The notes under the pieces are model-generated. The model had not been told where the DNA came from, ran no database searches, and was given only the letters and a program-made list of their open reading frames with translations. Source: Phycisphaerales bacterium (GTDB lineage Bacteria > Planctomycetota > Phycisphaerae > UBA1845). From it: DNA of 5,541 bases. Where the stretch lies: the NCBI GenBank assembly GCA_030612785.1, contig JAUWNF010000267.1, positions 1-5,541 on the forward strand, given 5' to 3'. Shown in pieces: positions 1 through 5,440 of the stretch. Every line of letters begins with the position of its first letter. The stretch's first letter is position 1. A program made the position numbers and the translations under genes.

Positions 1-89
1 ACGACGCGCCACGCCCCTACCAGGCTACACCCGCTGAGCAAAATCAGGCCGGCCGCCGCGACCACCGATCTCGCGCGCCGTGACTGCAC
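1..89 (-). CDS. N-terminus of a lipoprotein, running off the left edge
   Basis: This partial gene of 29 codons plus 2 nt is cut by the window edge. Read from a GTG at 89-87 it gives MQSRRARSVVAAAGLILLSG followed by Cys21. This is a textbook type II signal peptide: a positive n-region (R4, R5, R7), a hydrophobic core at about residues 9-18, and the lipobox L18-S19-G20-C21. The family rule is that such proteins are lipidated on the Cys, cleaved by signal peptidase II and anchored in a membrane. The start is supported by an AGGGGAG Shine-Dalgarno exactly 7 nt upstream. An in-frame TTG two codons earlier (95-93) is less well placed. The gene follows the TadG-like gene on the same strand after a 134-nt gap, so co-transcription is possible. 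Tad loci often include a TPR lipoprotein (TadD), but nothing visible here shows TPR repeats, so that identity is only a guess. The function is unknown. Confidence 0.72.
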   Translation of the reverse strand, partial: MQSRRARSVVAAAGLILLSGCSLVGAWRV

Positions 90-96
90 GTTCAAG

Positions 97-103
97 CTCC
101 CCT
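97..103 (-). promoter_or_regulatory. Shine-Dalgarno of the edge lipoprotein
   Basis: AGGGGAG on the minus strand lies 7 nt before the GTG at 89-87. It decides the start of the partial lipoprotein gene. The ATG at 121-119 is in another frame and has no comparable site. Confidence 0.65.
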
Positions 104-223
104 GCGCCGAAGCGCAACATGGCTTCACCCGGTATGTTCGGCGAACCCCCTCCACGAGTTCATCCGGTGTCGCCCGAATGCGCTCGCAGAGTATCGTCGG
201 CCCCCGGGGACGGTCAACGGGCC

Positions 224-2062
224 CTACTTGATCAGCTCCACGGGGCGACGTCCGCCCAAACGCTCGAAGATGGCATTCAACTGCGCGCTCATCGCTGCGA
301 CGCCGCCGGCCCCGGACGCGTTGAGGTGCTCCCCGTCACCGATCACGGCGATCTCGTCCATCAGGCTCTCATCGCAGTAGGAACCCACGCTCACGCAGAA
401 GATCTGGATGCCCTGGTCGGCGGCCTGTTGGGCCACCGTCCGCGCGTAGACCTTCCCACCGGAGTAATCGCCGCCGCTACACTCTTCGCAGGGCACGTTC
501 GCATAACCGTCGGTCAACAGAAACATCACCTTGCGCGAGATCGGGTTCGCGTTGGCGCTGTTGAGTTCTTCAATGCCTCGCAGGATGCCGGCCCCCATGT
601 TGGTCCATGCATCGTAGTGCCCCGCCTGCATCGCGTTCAGCCGATTGCTCACTTCATAGTAATTCTCGGTCAGATCGACTTCGTGCCGTCCGCGGGTACC
701 GTAGATCTCCAGCGACAACTGGTCTTCACTCTCCAGGCCCTCGATGGTGGTGACCAGATGCACGACGGCCTCCTTGACCGCCTGCATCGGTTGCTGGTGG
801 GTATTGGCGAACTCGGGCGTCTGCGAGTTGCTCGGGCGTCGCTCCGTCAGGTAGTTGATAAACGTCTTGACCCCGAATCGATAGCGGAAGTCGTGGTTGG
901 CGTAGTACATCGACGTCCAATTCTTGTTCATGTAACCGTTGATGTAGTCCCGCCAGATGCTCTTGGACGTGGAGATGGACCGGTCACCGAACACTTCCAG
1001 CCAGGTGAGTTCGCTGCCGCCGACCCAGTCGTTGCCGTTACCCGCGTCGCCCGGATCGATGCCCAATTGCTCCCACAGGCCCCCGGGCACCCCGCTGTCC
1101 CAGCGGGCGAATCCCAACGCCGTCGCCACGCGCTCGTCCCAGGCGCCGTCCCCATCGTGGGCGTCCGACATGATGGCGTCGATCTCGTCTGGGATGTAGC
1201 CTTGGGCGGCCAGAAAGCTTTCCAGGACCGTGTTGCTCCAGTCCTGGTACTTGCGCAGCTCGATGAGTCCGGAATCCGCGGTCGGGTCGAAGTCCGCGTC
1301 GAGCGTCTCCGTCCCGTAGCCCAACTCCTTGAACAGACCCCACGCCGGGCCGGCCATCTGGGCGCTGTACCCGTCTCCGTCCAATGGAAACTCGTCGCCG
1401 TCCCACAGCGAGCCCGCGCCGTCATCGATGCCACCGGGAAAACCGTCCCACACCCCGTGCAGGTTGATGTCGGCGCTCTTGTAATGGCACAGCTCACTGT
1501 CGTCGTTGTGCGAACCCGACAGGTCGGCGACGATCGCGATGTCGCGGGGGACCAGCATGGCGATAGCCTCGGCAGATACGTCCGCACTGCACACGCCGAA
1601 AATGGGGGCGAAAAAGAGGGCAAACGCGCCGTTGCTGGAGTCCTCGGTCTGACGGACCGCCACGCGCACGGCGTCATACGGCGTCTGCCCCGGGTTGAAA
1701 TCGTAGCCGCCCGTGGATGAATTGTATGCCGCGTGCCCGAAGGTAACGTCGGTCTCGGCCAGATTGAGTTGCCGTCCCAAGACTGCGTTGCCCACCGTGT
1801 ACTCCGTGGCCGCGGACCGGGCCAAAGTCTCCACGGTGACGCCCTGTTCGAGGGCTTCGTCGTAAGCGCTCAGCCGCGACGCCGCTGCCAGGGCCGCTGC
1901 GTCCGCCGTCCGCTGTGACTCGGCCTTGACGGTGTACATCGCACTCACGTCGACGGCCAGCGCGGCGAAGCCGACCAACATGGTGAGCACCACCGCCACC
2001 TGTACCGCGACTACCGCGCGCCGCCGGGAACCCTTAACGGTTTGTCTAATCCTGCGCCACAT
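224..2062 (-). CDS. TadG-like membrane-anchored protein with a split VWA domain
   Basis: This is a 612-aa protein. The N-terminus matches the TadE/TadG-like (Tad) family: a basic start (R13-R15), one membrane helix at about 17-37, D38, and the Q50-R-T-A-D54-A-A-A-L stretch typical of these pilus-associated proteins. The rest should lie outside the cytoplasmic membrane. A von Willebrand A fold starts at about 172, with the MIDAS motif D180-L-S182-G-S184. The other MIDAS residues come much later: T487 in the TNMGAGI segment and D518 in LLTDG. The gap holds an insertion at about 187-420 rich in Asp, Gly and Trp, with D228-G-D230-G and D303-G-D305-G clusters. The fold then resumes with a helix at about 425-440. 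All MIDAS ligands are present, so metal-dependent ligand binding is likely. A C525-E-E-C528 pair lies just after the third MIDAS segment. The start is the ATG at 2062, because the GTG 9 nt upstream lies inside the Shine-Dalgarno. The pilus role is inferred from the N-terminus only. Confidence 0.85.
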   Translation of the reverse strand: MWRRIRQTVKGSRRRAVVAVQVAVVLTMLVGFAALAVDVSAMYTVKAESQRTADAAALAAASRLSAYDEALEQGVTVETLARSAATEYTVGNAVLGRQLNLAETDVTFGHAAYNSSTGGYDFNPGQTPYDAVRVAVRQTEDSSNGAFALFFAPIFGVCSADVSAEAIAMLVPRDIAIVADLSGSHNDDSELCHYKSADINLHGVWDGFPGGIDDGAGSLWDGDEFPLDGDGYSAQMAGPAWGLFKELGYGTETLDADFDPTADSGLIELRKYQDWSNTVLESFLAAQGYIPDEIDAIMSDAHDGDGAWDERVATALGFARWDSGVPGGLWEQLGIDPGDAGNGNDWVGGSELTWLEVFGDRSISTSKSIWRDYINGYMNKNWTSMYYANHDFRYRFGVKTFINYLTERRPSNSQTPEFANTHQQPMQAVKEAVVHLVTTIEGLESEDQLSLEIYGTRGRHEVDLTENYYEVSNRLNAMQAGHYDAWTNMGAGILRGIEELNSANANPISRKVMFLLTDGYANVPCEECSGGDYSGGKVYARTVAQQAADQGIQIFCVSVGSYCDESLMDEIAVIGDGEHLNASGAGGVAAMSAQLNAIFERLGGRRPVELIK

Positions 2063-2067
2063 TTCTT

Positions 2068-2076
2068 TCACCTCCT
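2068..2076 (-). promoter_or_regulatory. Perfect Shine-Dalgarno that sets the TadG-like start
   Basis: AGGAGGTGA on the minus strand is a full match to the anti-SD. Its AGGAGG core (2076-2071) is 8 nt from the ATG at 2062. An in-frame GTG at 2071-2069 overlaps the site and would give 615 aa, but it cannot use this SD, so the ATG is preferred. Confidence 0.85.
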
Positions 2077-2241
2077 GGTTGAGACCGAATCAGTGCTCTC
2101 CCAGCCCAGCCACCGAACACGACAGCACGAACTGATCCGCCGCGTGCGGTGGGCAGGCTCGCACACTACTGCGGTACCGCCGAAGGCAGTGACCGCGCTG
2201 ATGGTTGCTTCGTCCGGCCAATGGTCAGGCCCCGTCGATTT

Positions 2242-2287
2242 GGCGGTGAGACGTCTCCCGAGCGCGCGGCGGCTCGGACGTCCCGCC
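2242..2287 (-). other. Bulged 16-bp hairpin upstream of the TadG-like gene
   Basis: On the plus strand the right arm is continuous (GCTCG-GACGTC-CCGCC, 2272-2287). The left arm carries the three complementary blocks GGCGG (2242-2246), GACGTC (2250-2255) and CGAGC (2259-2263), separated by TGA and TCC. That gives 16 bp with two 3-nt bulges on one side and an 8-nt loop (2264-2271). GACGTC is itself palindromic and occurs in both arms, with centres 27 bp apart. It could be an RNA structure in the leader, a paired operator, or chance in GC-rich DNA. Confidence 0.4.
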
Positions 2288-2413
2288 GGCTGGGATCGTC
2301 CGCCCGCCTCTCCAGAAAACCCTACAATTAGGGAAAGCCGATGTGCAAATGTTTTGCGGACGTTAGGAAACTTTTTTTGATCGTCGCGGTCGGCGAGGCC
2401 CCGGCAAACTCGG

Positions 2414-3361
2414 TCAACCCGACCGTTTGCGGAACCACGCCACAAAGCGGGCCAAGCCGTCGTCCAGATCGGTAGCCGGGCGGTAGCCTAGTTCGTCCCG
2501 GGCAAGGGTCACGTCCGCATAGGTGCGGTCCACGTCGCCGGGCTGACGGGGACGACGGTCGATAACCGCCTTCTTGCCCAGGGCCTGCTCGAGCGCGGCG
2601 ATCAAGTCGTCCAGCCTGATCGGCGTGGATTCACCGAGGTTGTAGATGTGGTAGCCGCCGCAGCGCTCGATGGCCGCCAGCGTGCCCGCAATGGTGTCGT
2701 CGATATACGTGAAATCGCGCATCATGCTCCCGTCGCCGAAAACGGGGATGGGCGCGCCGGCCTCAATCAAACGGGCGAATTTGTGGATCGCCAGGTCGGG
2801 GCGCTGCCGCGGGCCGTACACCGTGAAGTAACGCAGGCAGGTTACGTCGAGACCGTACAAATGGTGGTACGTGTGGCACAGCAATTCACCGGCCTTTTTG
2901 GTCGCGGCGTAGGGCGAGATCGGGAAATCAACGTTGTCCGACTCGCAGAACGGAATCTTCTCGTTGTTACCGTAGACGCTGGAACTGCCGGCAAAGATGA
3001 AGCGTCTGACGCCGTGTCGGCGGGCCGCCTCGAGCATTACCATCGTGCCGCCGACGTTGACGTCCTGGTAGAGGAGCGGGTGCTCGATCGACGGCCTCAC
3101 GCCTGCCCGGGCCGCCAGGTGGACGATCGCGTCGACGCCCTTGGTGGCTTCCTTCACGAAATCGGCGTCGCGGATATCGCCTTCCGCCAGGGTGAACCGC
3201 TCGTTCTCCAAACAGGCAGCGAGGTTGGCCCGCTTGACCGCCGGGTCATAAAAGTCATCGAAGCTGTCCAGTGCCACGACCGTGTCACCCCGCCGCAGCA
3301 ACCCCTCACAGAGGTGCGCGCCAATAAACCCGGCTCCGCCGGTAACCAGAATCTTCGACAT
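2414..3361 (-). CDS. NAD-dependent sugar-nucleotide epimerase, UDP-glucuronate 4-epimerase-like
   Basis: This 315-aa extended short-chain dehydrogenase is full length for the family. The Rossmann motif is G8-G-A-G11-F-I-G14, with D32 at the end of beta-2 to hold the adenosine ribose. The catalytic residues are S127 (in SSSVYG), Y151 and K155 (YAATK). Several blocks read like UDP-glucuronate 4-epimerases: FDDFYDPAVKR at 34-44, ARAGVRPSIE at 84-93, and YFTVYGPRQRPD at 178-189. The likely reaction is interconversion of UDP-glucuronate and UDP-galacturonate in the cytoplasm, for capsule, LPS or exopolysaccharide. The UDP-glucose dehydrogenase upstream on the same strand would supply the substrate, which supports the call. 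A UDP-glucose 4-epimerase or another 4-epimerase of this fold is the main alternative. The ATG at 3361 is chosen because GGTGGA (3374-3369) lies 7 nt upstream; the in-frame GTG at 3373, four codons earlier, has no SD. A terminator and repeats separate it from the dehydrogenase, so it may have its own promoter, though none is clear. Confidence 0.88.
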   Translation of the reverse strand: MSKILVTGGAGFIGAHLCEGLLRRGDTVVALDSFDDFYDPAVKRANLAACLENERFTLAEGDIRDADFVKEATKGVDAIVHLAARAGVRPSIEHPLLYQDVNVGGTMVMLEAARRHGVRRFIFAGSSSVYGNNEKIPFCESDNVDFPISPYAATKKAGELLCHTYHHLYGLDVTCLRYFTVYGPRQRPDLAIHKFARLIEAGAPIPVFGDGSMMRDFTYIDDTIAGTLAAIERCGGYHIYNLGESTPIRLDDLIAALEQALGKKAVIDRRPRQPGDVDRTYADVTLARDELGYRPATDLDDGLARFVAWFRKRSG

Positions 3362-3429
3362 AGCCTTGTCCACCCAATCCGTGTAATTACATCATTCACT
3401 ATTGGCATGCCGCGCGTGGGCCATCCAGC

Positions 3430-3753
3430 TCAACTCCACTCTGCGCAATCTGTGGACTTGTGGTTATCCGCAGATTTCGCAGATGACACAGATTGTTTTG
3501 TTAAGATCAAACGCTCGTACTCCAGAGACCGGGCTCCGAAGTTGATCAGCAGGGCCACCTCCAGACCAGTTGCCTTCAGGTAATTGATTACCTGGGCCCG
3601 TTCCCGTCCGCTCAGTTCGCCCAGGGCTTTGAGTTCGACGATGACCGCCTCGAAGCACACGAAATCCGCCCGATAGTGAGTGTGGATTCGTTGGCCCTTA
3701 TAGAGTATGGGCAGATCAACCTCGCGCCGGTGCGGGACTTCCCTCGCTCCACT
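3430..3753 (-). pseudogene. GxxExxY-family remnant lacking its N-terminus
   Basis: The minus-strand frame carries the C-terminal two thirds of a GxxExxY protein, a small family with a PD-(D/E)XK-type nuclease fold and no firmly known function. Visible blocks, in order, are REVPHRREVDLPILYKGQ, then HYRADF, VIVELKAL, QVINYLKATGLEVALLINFG and LEYERLIL. The D of RADF and the E-x-K of VELKA fit the nuclease-like core. The first 45-50 residues, including the G-x-x-E-x-x-Y motif, are absent: just before REVP the frame runs into a hairpin repeat, and upstream of that into a TGA. No ATG, GTG or TTG occurs between that TGA and an internal GTG at 3660. Translation from that GTG would give only 76 aa, starting in the middle of the core. 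The last 22 or so codons before the stop at 3430 are read through the other flanking repeat. I therefore treat it as a broken gene. Confidence 0.75.
3441..3495. repeat. Left hairpin repeat flanking the GxxExxY remnant
   Basis: CTGCGCAATCTGTGGA (3441-3456) faces TCCGCAGATTTCGCAG (3467-3482): 14 of 16 positions pair around a 10-nt loop. The right arm continues to 3495. The segment 3467-3495 recurs as a direct copy at 3754-3783 with one substitution and one indel. The segment 3441-3458 recurs directly at 3827-3844 with one mismatch in 18. The units are variants of AATCTGYGN and its complement. Confidence 0.85.
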
Positions 3754-3844
3754 TCCGCAGATTTCGCAGATTGACGCAGATTGCCTTCGGCTCTCGTCAT
3801 GTCACACATTCTCAAATCTGCGTAATCTGTGCAATCTGTGGACT
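3754..3844. repeat. Right hairpin repeat flanking the GxxExxY remnant
   Basis: The left arm at 3754-3782 and right arm at 3815-3842 are inverted copies, with about 25 of 28 positions pairing plus one unpaired base, around a 32-nt loop. The right arm is three tandem 9-mers: AATCTGCGT, AATCTGTGC and AATCTGTGG. The left arm is made of the complementary units. Compared with the left hairpin, the arms appear in the opposite order, so the outer and inner segments of the two hairpins are direct repeats of each other across the gene remnant. Confidence 0.87.
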
Positions 3845-3931
3845 CATTGGCTCCATCGCCAGGCCCAAGCCGTATCGATACCGAGCGCGGGGTTGGTCCA
3901 CCGGTCGCTGGCGCTCCCGGCTCGGAAAACC

Positions 3932-3953
3932 GGGGCGTAAGCGTATACGCCCC
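3932..3953 (-). terminator. Hairpin terminator of the UDP-glucose dehydrogenase gene
   Basis: On the minus strand, directly after the TAA stop at 3957-3955, GGGGCGTA pairs perfectly with TACGCCCC (8 bp, 6-nt loop). It is followed by GGTTTTCC. The U-run is short, so termination may be partial, but the position and the perfect stem make the call good. Confidence 0.65.
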
Positions 3954-3954
3954 T

Positions 3955-5295
3955 TTAACGATCGGTCTTGCGGCGGGCCCACTGGGCCACGTTCGACCGG
4001 CCGATGCAGTGGTATTCCAAACCGTGCTTCTTCATCACCGCCGGGTCGTACAGGTTGCGCCCGTCGAAGATCACCGGCTTGTTCAATAGTTGCGTCATGC
4101 GTTCGAAGTTGGGCATGCGGAACTCCGGCCAATCGGTGAACACGACCAGAGCGTCCGCGCCTTCCAGGGGTTGGTAGCAGTCGTCGAAGGTTTGCAGAGC
4201 GCCCCCCAGTTCGGTGCGGGCGTTCTCCATGGCTTCAGGATCGAAGGCCCGGACCGTCGCGCCTTTCTCCATGAACATGCGCACCGCGTCGATTGCGGGA
4301 GACTCACGCACGTCGTCCGTGCGGGCCTTGAAGGCCAATCCCCACACCGCCAGGGTAGTGTCTTTACAGTCGTCGCCAAAATAGTCGAGCACTCTCTCGG
4401 CAAAGATGACTCGCTGGCGCTGGTTGACGTTGTGTACCGCCTGGGCGATGGACAGCGGGTGGCCCACTTCCTCGCCCATAGAGATCAGGGCCCGGACATC
4501 CTTCGGGAAGCACGAGCCGCCGTACCCGACGCCGGGGTACAAGAAGTCCGGGCCAATCCGGGAATCCGAACCCATCGCCCGGCGTACGCTCTCCACGTCT
4601 GCGTCGAACCGTTCGCAAAGACCGGCCATCTCGTTGATGAACGATATCCGTGTGGCCAACATGGCGTTGGCTGCGTACTTGGACATCTCGGCGCTGGCGG
4701 GGTCCATGACCAGGAAACGCTCCACCCGGCGCATGAACGGTGCGTAGATCTCCTTCATGATCTCCACCACCGCGGGGTTGGTGGTGCCGAAGATCACGCG
4801 GTCGGGACGCATGAAGTCCTCGACGGCCGCCCCTTCCTTCAGAAACTCCGGGTTGCTCACGTAGTCGAAAGGATGCTCCGTCTGCGCCTCGATCGCGGCG
4901 ATCACCTTCTTGTGTGTGCCCACTGGGACCGTGCTCTTGGTCACCACGATGCGGTAACCGTCCATGTGCCGCCCGATCCCTTCCGCCACGTTCATGATGG
5001 CGGACAGGTCGGCCGATCCGTCGGGCGCCGGCGGCGTCCCCACTCCAATGAAAAGAACCAGGGACTTCTTGACCGTCCGAGCCCAGTCGGTGGTGAAACT
5101 CAGCCGACCGGCCTTTACGTTGCGCTTGACGATCTCCAAGAGGCCGGACTCGTAGATGGGAATCCCACCTTCTTTGAGCGTTTTGATCTTGCTCTCGTCC
5201 GTGTCCATGCAGATGACGTTATTGCCGCCATCGGCCAGGCACGCTCCAGCCACCAACCCCACGTATCCGACACCCGCGATACCAACCTGCATCAT
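3955..5295 (-). CDS. ugd: UDP-glucose 6-dehydrogenase
   Basis: This 446-aa protein has the usual length of the UDP-glucose/GDP-mannose dehydrogenase family. It oxidises UDP-glucose twice with NAD+ to UDP-glucuronate in the cytoplasm, for surface polysaccharide. The NAD-binding domain shows G8-V-G10-Y-V-G13 and D31. The central part shows STVPVGT (121-127), E150-F-L-K-E154, K206-Y-A-A-N210, and the catalytic cysteine C262 in GYGGSCFPKD (257-266). The C-terminal UDP-binding domain has the WGLAFKARTDDVRESPA block. All expected active-site residues are intact. A GDP-mannose or UDP-N-acetyl-sugar dehydrogenase is possible in principle, but the motifs and the neighbouring UDP-glucuronate-type epimerase favour UDP-glucose. 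Two adjacent ATGs exist (5295 and 5292). The SD GAGG at 5303-5300 is 4 nt from the first and 7 nt from the second, so the 445-aa form may be the real one. A clear promoter precedes the gene and a hairpin terminator follows, so it may be transcribed alone. Confidence 0.95.
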   Translation of the reverse strand: MMQVGIAGVGYVGLVAGACLADGGNNVICMDTDESKIKTLKEGGIPIYESGLLEIVKRNVKAGRLSFTTDWARTVKKSLVLFIGVGTPPAPDGSADLSAIMNVAEGIGRHMDGYRIVVTKSTVPVGTHKKVIAAIEAQTEHPFDYVSNPEFLKEGAAVEDFMRPDRVIFGTTNPAVVEIMKEIYAPFMRRVERFLVMDPASAEMSKYAANAMLATRISFINEMAGLCERFDADVESVRRAMGSDSRIGPDFLYPGVGYGGSCFPKDVRALISMGEEVGHPLSIAQAVHNVNQRQRVIFAERVLDYFGDDCKDTTLAVWGLAFKARTDDVRESPAIDAVRMFMEKGATVRAFDPEAMENARTELGGALQTFDDCYQPLEGADALVVFTDWPEFRMPNFERMTQLLNKPVIFDGRNLYDPAVMKKHGLEYHCIGRSNVAQWARRKTDR

Positions 5296-5297
5296 GT

Positions 5298-5304
5298 CAC
5301 CTCT
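5298..5304 (-). promoter_or_regulatory. Shine-Dalgarno of ugd
   Basis: AGAGGTG on the minus strand lies just upstream of the paired ATG codons. Its spacing fits the second ATG (5292) slightly better than the first (5295). Confidence 0.7.
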
Positions 5305-5344
5305 GCAAAAGACCGTCCACGCACGTATTCACCAAGCGTGCGGG

Positions 5345-5373
5345 ATTGTACCGCCGGGTCACGTGTTGGCCAA
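5345..5373 (-). promoter_or_regulatory. Sigma-70-type promoter of ugd
   Basis: On the minus strand, TTGGCC (5373-5368, 4 of 6 consensus bases) and TACAAT (5350-5345, 5 of 6) are separated by exactly 17 nt. Transcription would start near 5338, giving a leader of about 43 nt before the ATG at 5295. This is the best promoter in the window. Confidence 0.6.
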
Positions 5374-5375
5374 CA
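5364..5375. promoter_or_regulatory. 12-bp perfect palindrome over the ugd -35 box (possible operator)
   Basis: TGTTGGCCAACA is a perfect 12-bp palindrome that fully contains the proposed -35 hexamer. A dimeric regulator bound here would block RNA polymerase. No regulator gene is in view and the site occurs only once, so the role is inferred. Confidence 0.35.
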
Positions 5376-5440
5376 GCAACCGTGTAGCGGGGGGTGTGAC
5401 CATCTTTTGTGGCACCAAGCGTCCGCTGATCCGAGCCCGG

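Larger units (their letters stand above)
2063..2413. other. Intergenic region between the epimerase and TadG-like genes
   Basis: No credible gene lies in these 351 bp; the open frames here are short and show no family motif. At the epimerase end, CGGTC (2411-2415) and GACCG (2421-2425) form a 5-bp inverted repeat over the stop codon without a following U-run, so it is a poor terminator. An AT-richer patch at about 2320-2378 includes a CCCTA/TAGGG inverted repeat (2320-2333) and a run of seven T on the plus strand (2372-2378). This is the most likely place for a promoter of the TadG-like gene, but no convincing -35/-10 pair was found; TTGCAC at 2343-2348 on the minus strand has no good partner. 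A long hairpin lies at 2242-2287, and the TadG-like SD closes the region. Confidence 0.5.

Noticed and set aside
80..1720. Long plus-strand open frame of 546 codons opposite the TadG-like gene
   Set aside because: It is the antisense shadow of a strong gene in GC-rich DNA. It has no SD, its translation shows no domain, and its length follows from the codon bias of the real gene.
2372..2378. T-run as a plus-strand terminator
   Set aside because: No GC-rich stem precedes it and no plus-strand gene ends here.
2411..2425. Terminator of the epimerase gene
   Set aside because: The CGGTC/GACCG stem is only 5 bp, overlaps the stop codon and lacks a U-run on the minus strand.
2648..3583. Plus-strand open frame of 311 codons opposite the epimerase gene
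   Set aside because: It mirrors the epimerase gene and then runs through the hairpin repeat. It shows no motif and no ribosome binding site.
3612..3815. Short minus-strand frame of 67 codons overlapping the GxxExxY remnant in another frame
   Set aside because: It has no conserved block; the family similarity lies entirely in the neighbouring frame.
3441..3844. CRISPR array
   Set aside because: There are only a few repeat copies arranged as inverted pairs, with a gene remnant between them and no regular spacers.
3872..3881. GTATCGATAC perfect 10-bp palindrome
   Set aside because: It is isolated, lies downstream of the ugd terminator and has no gene start nearby; probably chance.
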